Positions 23,714 through 34,000 of a DNA stretch of 64,000 bases are shown here, in pieces (position 1 is the stretch's first letter; the number at the start of each line of letters is the position of its first letter). Location of the stretch: positions 2,542,532-2,606,531 of the forward strand of contig JADCRB010000007.1 of NCBI GenBank assembly GCA_021464245.1, written 5' to 3'. The DNA comes from Carallia brachiata. Lineage: Eukaryota > Streptophyta > Magnoliopsida > Malpighiales > Rhizophoraceae. The notes below the pieces were generated by a model. It worked only from the letters and a program-made list of their open reading frames with translations. It was not told the DNA's origin and ran no database searches. The position numbers and the translations under genes are program-made.

Positions 23714-25656
23714 ATCACCGGCCCACCAACATTTATTCTATTTATATATGGTCGCTGTATGTACCAAAAAATGTTTTTGGTCGCTGTCTCGCTGACATTC
23801 ACATTTGCATTAACATGTAAATAAATTAGGTGCTAAAAGATATTTATATGCTTCCAATTGCATAAAACATACTACCTTTGTTTGTCTATGGACTCGGACT
23901 CCTGGCAAAATATCTCCTTGCTTAAGACAAACAATGGCATCTGCCGAAATCCATTTTTCCTTTCTTTTTTGCTCAACAAACTTATTTCGTTGTTGCCTGT
24001 ATGAACCTAGACATTTTGTAATAATGGTACCGTCTGATCCGCACATTATCCATAGAGGAATAAAACAAAGACTAATTGATTGTGAATTTAAGAGTTTTCT
24101 CTGCTTAGAATTAATAAACTCTACACCATATCCTTTGTTTTGCCCCTCTAATTTGGTTTTTCATTTATTTATTGTATCTCTTCTTGTTCTTTGCGTTTTT
24201 CATTGATATATATATATATATACCTCGGCATGAAATGTTTATGCCCATAGTCATCACACACATTTGAAGGGACAGAAATGGCGACTACATATTACATAGG
24301 TTGTTTAAGAATAGAAATATATGATGCCGAAAGCTTGTTTTTCAACTCTTCACAAATTAATATTATTGTTGATGTGATAATAAATTTTTTGTAATTTTAC
24401 TTTTGTTACTTAAAACTAAATCTTATACAGATTTAATGTTGCTCTAAATTTGAAGATTTTAATTGTTATTCGTAAAGTTTCTTCAAAAATTTTTATGAAA
24501 TTTATTATTATTCGTTGTTTAATTGCCTGCATAGCATCGAGATCATATATATCTTCAGTTTTTTTTTTCAGAATTTACGAAAAAAAATTGTAGTCTAAAC
24601 TCGAAAATCAAATAGTATAGTACGGAATGGAATCACTTAATTTATTGATAAGACGAATCACATAAAGTCATTAATTAATAAACATTGAAGTAAACGGATT
24701 GTGCCTCCTGACTCCACCATTATTGGTTGCATGAAGTGCGGCCCATACTATGTATTTTATCCGTCTTCTACGTAAGTCCTTTTTGGTCGAGCGATTTCTA
24801 CGTAAGTTTCATGGGACAGAAACAAAGAATTAATTGATGTCGAAACAGCTGGCTGAGGTTAAAACATGAACCGATGGTTGGCTGTAATTCTCTCATTGGT
24901 GGTGTCATTTTATTTTGATGAGTCATCATATTGTTGTTTTTAATTGCGATGTATGAAAGCCAAATTAGGGGCTTGTCTTATTGATTTATTTTTTTTTTAT
25001 CCAGTATGAAAATCATAAGCGATATAACGGAGATAATTCTTCCTATTCCTATAAACCCTATAACCTCTCCATAACATCAGAACTCACGACTTTCAAAATA
25101 AAAATTTAAATTTTAACTACTGAAATATATCTTTTAAAGAATATGGGCTTATTTTTATTTGTCCTTAATTTCTTTTCGCGTCCTCAATTTCTTAAACAAT
25201 GTTTTATTGAGGAGCGTTGAATGGTTCATGAAAGGAAAGCCCCATAAAATTGTACAAGGACGTGAAAATGACTACGATTCATTATAATAAGTTAATTAAG
25301 TGGTATCATGCATAAAAACATCTAGGAGTTTTGGTCCCCATCATCACATTAACTTTCACAATGCGAGAGCTATCGACAGTATTTGTCCAGAGATTGAAGG
25401 ACACAAGGAATAATCTCGTAAAACATGGAACAAAAATGAGTATGATCGGCCTAACATGATTTTTATGCCAATTTGTCTTACGTTTATCTTCAGGTAAGAT
25501 TCCCACAAATCGGATCGAATATCTAATGGAACCTTTCAGCAAATCACATAATAATAATCCAAATGTATTACTACACTATTAATCATATCGATTGTTTAGG
25601 TTAACCAAATTGAGTGTTTAGTAAATAGCTCTAGCTAACATGATTAAAAACATATG
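23714..25656. other. intergenic, nothing recognised
   Basis: AT-rich sequence. The minus-strand frame at 23810-24046 is the only protein-like stretch, but it has no recognisable domain or gene context. Confidence 0.45.
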
Positions 25657-25661
25657 AGGCC

Positions 25662-26278
25662 TGTGGTATTGTGTCTTGAATTGTAAAGTCTCATTGGTCA
25701 AATTTGGATGGCTAACTCCTACAATATTGAAGACATTGATCATGTGTTAAATGTTTATTTTTCAATGTTAGATTTGGTCTTATTTGGTTAGCTAACCAAC
25801 TTTGAATTGGAAATTCAAAGTTTGGTAAGTTTGGCAAGTTTGAACAAGAAGAATGGCCTAATTGTTGACCTTTTGTGCTTGAAGATTTAGTATATATATA
25901 TGTGTTGGCATCTTCATTTGCTTGATGTGGGCAACCGAGAGGGATTGAGGGATTAAGAACAAGGTTTGTTCTTTTGTTATTTTAAGTCCTGCACTCTCGT
26001 GTTTTGTTATTTGGTGTATGTGAGGTTTTGAATTTGTTGTTGCAAAAGGAGTGAGTGTCAATTTGGGTGTATCGGGCTTTTGGGTATTGTGAGCCTTTAG
26101 AGTGACACTGTAATATCTCTCATTTGTTTGTTAATGAATATTCCCTGCGTGTCTTCGCCCGTGGACGTAGGCAATAAGCCGAACCACGTAACTCTGTGAG
26201 TCCATTTATCCTTTTCTTTAAGCCTTCTCTATTTTGTTGCGTCTATTTCTCGCGCTTCCGCTGCCCATCTGCACAACA
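25662..26278 (+). repeat. 5' LTR of Copia element
   Basis: 617 bp, TGTGGTATTG...GCACAACA. A TATA-like run (TATATATATATG) near 25892 probably marks the U3/R promoter. It lacks the 18-bp tandem repeat unit present in the 3' LTR. Confidence 0.95.
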
Positions 26279-26282
26279 AACT

Positions 26283-26294
26283 GGTATCAGAGCT
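26283..26294 (+). promoter_or_regulatory. primer-binding site (initiator tRNA-Met)
   Basis: TGGTATCAGAGC, the standard plant Copia primer-binding site, lies just inside the 5' LTR. Confidence 0.95.
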
Positions 26295-26324
26295 GTTTAG
26301 TTTTGTTCTTGAGGGCTTCCAAGT

Positions 26325-27014
26325 ATGACGTCAACAAAATTTGAAATCGAGAAGTTTGATCGCAATACTAGTTTTCTGTTGTGGCAGGTAAAGATGTCTG
26401 CTCTCTTAACTCAATCTAATTTGCAAATTGCTTTACTTGGAAAAGAAAAAATGCCCGAGTCTATGACCGCAGAGAAGAAAGATGAGATGGATGCTAAAGC
26501 ACTCGCCCAAATTCAATTGTGCTTGTCTAATGAAGTTTTGCGCGAAGTCATCCATGAAAAGACAGCTTTGGGATTATGGCAAAAGTTAGAGTCTTTGTAC
26601 AAGACTAAATCCCTCACTAATAGACTGCACCTGAAGCATCGCCTGTATATGCTTCGTATGGCAGAAGGCACACCAATCAAGTCCCACCTTGATGAATTCA
26701 TTTCTATTATTATGGATCTCGAATCCATTGATCTCAAAATCGAAGACGAAGATAAAGCCTTACGGCTTTTATGTTCATTGCCTCCCTCTTATAGGAATTT
26801 TCGAGAGACTCTGCTTTATGGTAAAGAGACTATTTCTCTCGCAGATGTTAAAGCTGCTCTTTTATCTAAAGAGCTTATTGATAAAGAATTATCTGGCGAG
26901 AGCTCTGTCGTTCTAGCAGATGGTTTGCTCACAAGAGGAAAGTTCAGAAATGCAGGCTCCAGTAGTGACAATTATGAATCCAGGTATAAATCTAAACAAA
27001 AATATGACCTGTAA
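26325..27014 (+). CDS. Copia gag polyprotein (UBN2-type), truncated by a frame change
   Basis: An open frame of 229 aa starting MTSTKFEIEKFD, with the Copia gag hallmarks LWQKLESLY, LKHRLY and LLCSLPPSYRNF. It forms the retrotransposon capsid. The frame ends at a TAA just where the zinc knuckle should begin. The knuckle and protease continue in the +1 frame, the change falling in a short A run near 26996-27003. Without the frame change, gag and protease would be one polyprotein. Confidence 0.9.
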   Translation: MTSTKFEIEKFDRNTSFLLWQVKMSALLTQSNLQIALLGKEKMPESMTAEKKDEMDAKALAQIQLCLSNEVLREVIHEKTALGLWQKLESLYKTKSLTNRLHLKHRLYMLRMAEGTPIKSHLDEFISIIMDLESIDLKIEDEDKALRLLCSLPPSYRNFRETLLYGKETISLADVKAALLSKELIDKELSGESSVVLADGLLTRGKFRNAGSSSDNYESRYKSKQKYDL

Positions 27015-27621
27015 TTATTGTCGCAAGAAGGGACACATTAAGTCTGAGTGCTATAAACTCAGAAATAAACAGCAGAATGATACTCCCCCTGGAGAAGCTA
27101 GTTTTGCAGTAGATGATTCTAGTGCTGAGGTTCTTTTTGTTGCAACCGGTGATAATTTAAGTTCCAAATCTGAATGGATCTTAGATTCTGGCTGTTCCCA
27201 CCATATGACTCCAAGTAAGGAGTGGTTTTCCACTTATAATTCAGTTGAAGGTGGAGTTGTATTTATGGGGAACAATACATCTTGTTTCGTTGCTGGAAAA
27301 GGTACTGTCCAGATTAAGATGTTTGACGGGACATTGAGGACTCTCTATGATGTGTGGCACATTCCGGACCTGAAAAGGAATATCATCTCTTTGGGTACTC
27401 TTGAAACTAATGGGTACGTGTTTTCAGCTCAAGGTGGAGTTTTGACAATTACTAAAGATTCTCTAATTTTTCTGAATGCTAACAAAATTGGGAGTCTTTA
27501 TGTGCTGCAAGGTGTTACCGTTGCAGGTGGAGCTGCTTGTGTTTCGTCTTATTCGTTAATGGATTATGGTAATATTCCAACGGTCAAGTTGAAGTCTACT
27601 GTTGGATTTGGTATGAATTAA
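27003..27621 (+). pseudogene. Copia zinc knuckle and protease remnant
   Basis: In the +1 frame relative to gag: a CCHC zinc knuckle (CNYCRKKGHIKSEC), then the aspartic protease active site (LDSGCSHHM, where families usually show DSG or DTG), and the beginning of the GAG-pre-integrase region (SLYVLQGVT). It stops at a TAA at 27619-27621, and about 115 bp later the 3' LTR begins. The rest of pol has been deleted. The upstream ATG at 26920 in this frame is not a likely natural start. Confidence 0.85.
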
Positions 27622-27737
27622 AGGGGGTCTTTCAACTCTTTTGGAGAAGACTTGTTGAAGGGAATTTTGTTGCTACCTCGCATTTTTTTTTTTTTAGCTA
27701 CTTGTCGTAACTTTCAATTCAAGTCAAGGTGGAGATT

Positions 27738-28373
27738 TGTGGTATTGTGTCTTGAATTGTAAAGTCTCATTGGTCAAATTTGGATGGCTAACTCCTACAA
27801 TATTGAAGACATTGATCATGTGTTAAATGTTTATTTTTCAATGTTAGATTTGGTCTTATTTGGTTAGCTAACCAACTTTGAATTGGAAATTCAAAGTTTG
27901 GTAAGTTTGGCAAGTTTGACAAGTTTGGCAAGTTTGAACAAGAAGAATGGCCTAATTGTTGACCTTTTGTGCTTGAAGATTTAGTATATATATATGTGTT
28001 GGCATCTTCATTTGCTTGATGTGGGCAACCGAGAGGGATTGAGGGATTAAGAACAAGGTTTGTTCTTTTGTTATTTTAAGTCCTGCACTCTCGTGTTTTG
28101 TTATTTGGTGTATGTGAGGTTTTGAATTTGTTGTTGCAAAAGGAGTGAGTGTCAATTTGGGTGTATCGGGCTTTTGGGTATTGTGAGCCTTTAGAGTGAC
28201 ACTGTAATATCTCTCATTTGTTTTGTTAATGAATATTCCCTGCGTGTCTTCGCCCGTGGACGTAGGCAATAAGCCGAACCACGTAACTCTGTGAGTCCAT
28301 TTATCCTTTTCTTTAAGCCTTCTCTATTTTGTTGCGTCTATTTCTCGCGCTTCCGCTGCCCATCTGCACAACA
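27738..28373 (+). repeat. 3' LTR of Copia element
   Basis: 636 bp. By eye it differs from the 5' LTR only by one additional 18-bp AAGTTTGRCAAGTTTGGC-type tandem unit near 27909-27926 and one extra T near 28224. Confidence 0.95.
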
Positions 28374-28378
28374 AGGCC

Positions 28379-31075
28379 AAAACTAGATTCCCAGTAAAGC
28401 TATTTTTGGGCGGCAGGTTTAAGAATCTTCTTTGGGCAAGTACAAATTGGAGATGGCACAATTTTCCTTCCCCAGCTTTCATAGCTATTTTCAAAACAGA
28501 AATAACTGGTAAATGGTTTGGAAAAGGAAGTTGGAAGAGTCTGTCTTCAAAATAGTTCGATGTAGGGGTGCACATGAAATGAAATCACTCAACTTGCCCA
28601 ACTTGATCAATCTGATTAAAACTAAATCAAAGCTAATAAAACTGTCACAAATGATTGATTGTTGTCCGTAGTTTAAGCAAAATGCATTTAATTGTTTGAT
28701 TACGGTTTTGGAAACCTCAAATATCGAATTGACTATCTTATATATATATTACTAAACCCAAAGCTATATATACTACTAAACCCAAAACTGTATATTATAA
28801 ACACATGGACCAAATGAAAAAATCTGACTATTTCTATAGCCCCTGAACAACCAACAAATTCTTAAGTATGTTTCCAGGGCCTCATTAAAAGATTGACTTC
28901 AGGTGCCACTAACAGTGAAGCAAATTCTTATGTGGACAGTGAGATAGTCATGAAACAACTTCCTGTTAACCAATCCGTCTTAATTAGGTTATCTAAAGCC
29001 AATACCTCTAGAAGAAAAGGATAACAAAACATAAATCCTCATTAGAATTTTATGTCTTCCTATAACACGGTTCAAACATGGAGGTAGAACAAGGAACTTT
29101 TAAGCTTCAATCAGAATCATATTTCCGTCTATAACATGGTTTCAGCTGTCAAACGAATATGTAATTGTTAATGATGATTTAGTTGACTTAACTTGGACAT
29201 TGGTTTAATTGCGGTTTTAAAATTTTCAAATTGTCACTTTAATTTGAATATAAAATCAACTAATTCAAATCGACTTTGCGTATACTTTTGGTTGGATGTA
29301 TAATGATAGCACTTGACAAGTAATTTTTTTTTTCTTTATTGGTTTTTCGGGTCTGTTGTTACACCTATAAATAATTTTTTCTTTAAAAAAAACCCCTTGA
29401 AGACAGAGAGCTCAAGCGCCCAGGAAACTGGGCTAATTCACCCCAACCTTATCTTCTTCCAAATTAGGCATAAGTTGACACTCCGAGGAGCTTGGGAGAG
29501 CTCGTGCAGACCCAGGAGTAAGAATTGTAAATGTACTAGGCTGATACGTTAACGTTGGTGCTTAAACTTGTATAACTAAATCGTAACTAGGAAACGGGGT
29601 GGGCTTTCGGACTTGAACTTGGCCATCGTTGTAAGAAGTTGTAGCCTTCCTCAAGTGGGAAATGTAAAGGGCCAAGCAAATAAGCTATGTCGCCAACAGG
29701 TGTGGTTGTAACTCGTAACATGATTTTGCTCCTTTCAGGCGTGAGACTGCGAGAGCCTGCTTAAGACAATGTCAATCCTTCCTTAATTGACTCTGTGAAT
29801 TGTCAGTTTGGAAGTCCAACTGGATTTCGTCCATAACTCTCTTAATTTAATTAATATAAATGTTTTTTAAGAAACATCCTAGTAATTAGATCTCAAAAGT
29901 CTATTTGAAAGATTTTGAGTTTAAATCTTGAGAAGGGAAGAATGAGATTGGTAAGAGGGGAGAGTTACTTTTATTATATAACTTATGATCCAATAGATTT
30001 TTTAATAAAAGAAATTAATTATCATAAATAAATGTTTTTGATACAATTTATTAAGGCCTCCTATTCCTACAGGATGGAAAGTCCACAGTGCAATATTCAA
30101 TTGAAAAAATCCACCTTCATTCATGCAAATTATGAAACAACGAATTTCCCTACTATAATTAATGACTATTTTGCTCCATCAAACAAATAACAAGTAGCAA
30201 CACGAATATCATTTAACAAAAATTTAATAGTTTTTTTTTTTTATGAATTTAACTATTCAATAGTTTATATAACTTTGTGCGTGTTTGAAATTACTTGTGA
30301 AGCTAAAAAGATTTTCAAAAAGAATTAAAAAGAAAAATTAAAGAAAGAAGGAAGTTGAGAAGCAAAAAAGAAAACGGACGCCAGAATGTTGTATTTGAAT
30401 CTTGATGGGCTCAAAAAAAGGGCCACGAGGATGCATGGAAATGGACCAACTTTAGCATATTGGGCTTTCCCTGGGGATGTTTCCAATCAGAAAGAGGCCC
30501 ATGAGTCAAACATCCAGTCCATATCCTCCCTCTTTCTTTGTTTTTTAATTTTCAATTTGAAAAACACTTAATTTCAACGCAGTGGTAACAACACATTAAA
30601 TGCACACTAATGACTAATGTAATGGAATTTATGTTTATCGATTGATTATTAAATAAACTATGTTTCCACAATCTCACAATCTTATTACGTTACTATATAT
30701 AGTAAGTTTAGTGTTTTTTTTTCATTAAAAAAGAGCTCAACGAATTCCATTGGTCAAAAAGAAAAAGGAAAAGATGAAGAGAATGCGAAGTAAAATATAT
30801 AAATATAAAAATATAAATTATTAGATTATAAAAAATATATTAAATTAAAAAAAATAAATTATTAAATACTGGTAAATTAATTACGTATTTACTCCTTAAA
30901 TATGGCTAGGCGCCAAAATTCCCACGGTGACCTAACCTAACACAATCGAAATTACAATTAAATTTGGGGACTGCAAACTGCAAAGACAAGGATAAGGCAA
31001 AGAGCTGCTGTGAACTGAGAGCGAGAGAGCGAACGGAACAAGGAGCGTAGGAGTTTTTTTTTTTTTTTTATCATT
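28379..31075. other. intergenic between retrotransposon and DEG2
   Basis: AT-rich sequence without recognisable genes. The part just before 31076 is the DEG2 promoter and 5' UTR, with a T run at about 31054-31069 immediately upstream of the start codon. Confidence 0.5.
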
Positions 31076-34000
31076 ATGAGCGTAGTGGTCGGCAATTGCT
31101 GCTTCTCTATCCTCAACTCCACCGCCAAATTTCGCCTCTGCGTTTCATCCCACCGCCATCTCGCCACCTCCCGCCGATCCGTTGCTCGCCTTTCTTCAAA
31201 TTCCGCCAGTCACGGCAGAAGGCCTTCCAAGGATAAGCGACCGGCCTCCTCATCTTTTGATAAGTCTCGCGGAGGTGTACGTACCAAAAACCCTAATCTC
31301 TGAGATTTTTTCTTTTTTTTGATTAGTTTGTTGATTTGATTGATTAGTGTTTATGCTTGGGCTTGGCATTGGACAAGTGCAGAAAGAAGGGTTTTCGCGG
31401 GGAAGATGGAAAGATGAAAGGCCTCATTCGTTTCCGGATGGGAATAGTGGCAGAGGCGATGCTGGAAGGCCATCCCAATCAACGGCCTTCAAGTCCTTTG
31501 GGATGCAGAGGAAAGAAAGGAAGGAGCTTCAATTTGATTTGAAGGAGAGCCAGGTAGGCTTCCTTCCTGTACTGTGCGCTCAGTTTTTCCAGTGCCAGTG
31601 GTGTTGATTTGCTTCTTTAGCCTGCTGAAATTTTGTCTCATCAATGTCCCTCTGGGCTTATATTTTATCCAATACTTCAGGTTGAAGGAGGGAACCTTCA
31701 AGAGGCTGCTTTCCTAATGCTGTTGTCAAGGTGAAGCATTCGGCATCTATTATCTATTTCTATCTAATTGAAAACAAACGAGCTGCCTTTATTGTGCTTT
31801 CTGTTGGCATTTTTCGGACTCATTTGGATTTATGGTTACGTGCTCATTCATTTGTTGCGTTTAGCCAAGTGGCTTACTAGTTTGGGAAGTCTTATAGTAC
31901 TTGTTTTAGTTGGTCGGTGCTCTAATCGCCAATCGATATATCAAGGGTAACTGAAGATGGTACACCTAGCTATATACAGGAGAGTACTTCTTTTTGCACG
32001 TTCACTTGTGTTTTTTTCTTCACTTTGACAATTGAGGAGCAGCACTTGGTGGCTGTCCAAATTCCCAAAAAATCTGTACATTCTGACTTTTAAGTTATCA
32101 ACAATGTGTTCTAATCCTGATTGGTAAATATCCTTATTATGTACTTTTTAGTAAGTTGTGTAATAGTGTTCAAAGGTCACTCTTTTAGCGGTTAAGCTTG
32201 CTTCAGAAACTTTGCCCTATAAGTACCACGTGGAGTGAGTCTCTCCAAGTAAAAGGCAATGGTTAGTCTGAATTCGCCCATGCTTATTTAAACCTGTGGT
32301 TGTTAATCCACTAACAATAAATTGTAATTTGAAAATATCAGTAAAGTGCAGAATCCAACTCATAACATTTGCTTTCTTTTTGCTTTTAATTTGCTTTTCC
32401 TCTGTCGTCTTTTTTTGTAGGTGTACTGCACCCACACTGCACCTGATTATTCCCTCCCTTGGCAAAAACAAAGGCAATAACAAGCACCGGAGGTGAGTCT
32501 TTTTGAAGTCTGAATCTTTCATGTTTTCCTCAGAGTTGGACTCATATTATCGGTCACTGGTGGCCAGGGATGGTTTTTTCAATTTGCTGTTGATAGGCTG
32601 CTGAACTTTTAAATATTGATGTAATGCAATTTGTGGGTTGTTCTTTGCATATGGTAATATTCATGACCATTGATAAACCGATTTTTTCAGTTAATTTTTT
32701 ATTCTTATCCAGTGCTTTTATGATCGGGGATGGGAAACTCTTGACAAATGCTCATTGTGTTGAACATGATACCCAGGTAATTTACTATCTTGGTACTTTA
32801 AAGTGTTATAGTAGTAAAGAAGTTAGAATCTTATGTCTGTACTGCTCAAACTTCATATACTTGTGACTGTTTTGGGCTAACAATCATGTCAACAAGAAGA
32901 TTTTTGATGTCCCAGAGATTAGCTTTGAATAAGCTAATCTCATGAAGAAAGGACTGGACATAGCTATTCTGGTCTTGTTTCCATCTTTATAGACATAATT
33001 GGTTGTTAGAGATTAGCATTTTATTGACTGTTGTCCATCTTTCCGGTTTGGTCAAATCTTCATGTTGATCTTTATACCATCCTAGTGCACACTGTGTGGC
33101 AGAAAGCCAAATTCATATTTTCCCCTTGCTTTAATTTTTATATTGCAGGTCAAAGTAAAGAGAAGAGGAGATGATACCAAATATGTTGCCAAGGTACTTT
33201 CATAATCACAAATTGCAAAATATGTTGTTGTAATTCAATAAGTTAAAAAAGAAAAAGATGTCCCAGTACAGGAGACTCCCAAATTGTGGGGTTTAGATGA
33301 GGGACAGATATACGCAACCTTACCTCTATTTTTGTAAGGTGACTGTTTTTGCAACTTGAACTTGTGACCTCGAGGTCACTTGGTGTACCTTATTGTCACA
33401 CCAAGTGTCACCCTTCTATTCTATCTCAATTAAGTTTATTATTTATAAATGTGTGACTTCTCACTGGGATATACCTATTTGGTCTGTTCACCATGGTTTT
33501 GTAGGCACAAAACCTTGATTCTAAATAATTTAGGGGGTAGTTTCAAAAGATTTATTGTGCACTAAGAGCCAGTGTAAATTGATTTTTCGGGATATCAAAT
33601 GGTGATCTGTAATGGAATACATTTGGTGGGGTGAATGCTCGAAATGTTTCTTCAAAAAGGAAAAAATAAGAATTAACAATGTAGTTAGTTAAAGAAGCAG
33701 GAGGCTTCAGGATTATGAAACAAGAAGAAATAATGTGGTCCACTTCACATGTCTAGATCTAAGCATAAAAAATTTTCTCAGGAGGATTATGATGAAATCC
33801 ATCCTATTAAGTACAACAAACTTTTTCTTGTGATTCTGGGGATTTGGGATGTGAAATAAGATATTGCAAATGGAGACATCATGGGTATCTGGTGACAAAT
33901 ATTGTGATAGTTTGACTTGTTGCTGGTATATAACTGTCTCAAAGCTGTATGCCATATAGATGTGCATACAATTTAGTTATTGTTAATATGGATGGAATGC

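Larger units (their letters stand above)
25662..28373 (+). mobile_element. non-autonomous Ty1/Copia LTR retrotransposon (gag/protease only)
   Basis: Complete element of 2712 bp bounded by TG...CA LTRs and a perfect 5-bp target duplication AGGCC (25657-25661 and 28374-28378). The primer-binding site TGGTATCAGAGC, complementary to initiator tRNA-Met, follows the 5' LTR by four bases (26283). A purine-rich tract (AAGGTGGAGA) precedes the 3' LTR. The internal region of about 1.46 kb carries gag, a CCHC zinc knuckle and the start of an aspartic protease. Integrase, reverse transcriptase and RNase H are entirely missing, so movement would need proteins from a related full-length element. The layout resembles published gag-only terminal-repeat elements (TR-GAG). 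The near-identical LTRs imply a recent insertion. Confidence 0.95.

Noticed and set aside
23810..24046. 78-codon minus-strand frame with a basic segment
   Set aside because: Composition is plausible, but there is no recognisable motif, no splice partners and no promoter context. Not enough to call a gene.
26325..27621. Complete autonomous Copia polyprotein
   Set aside because: No integrase, reverse transcriptase or RNase H sequence lies between the protease remnant and the 3' LTR.
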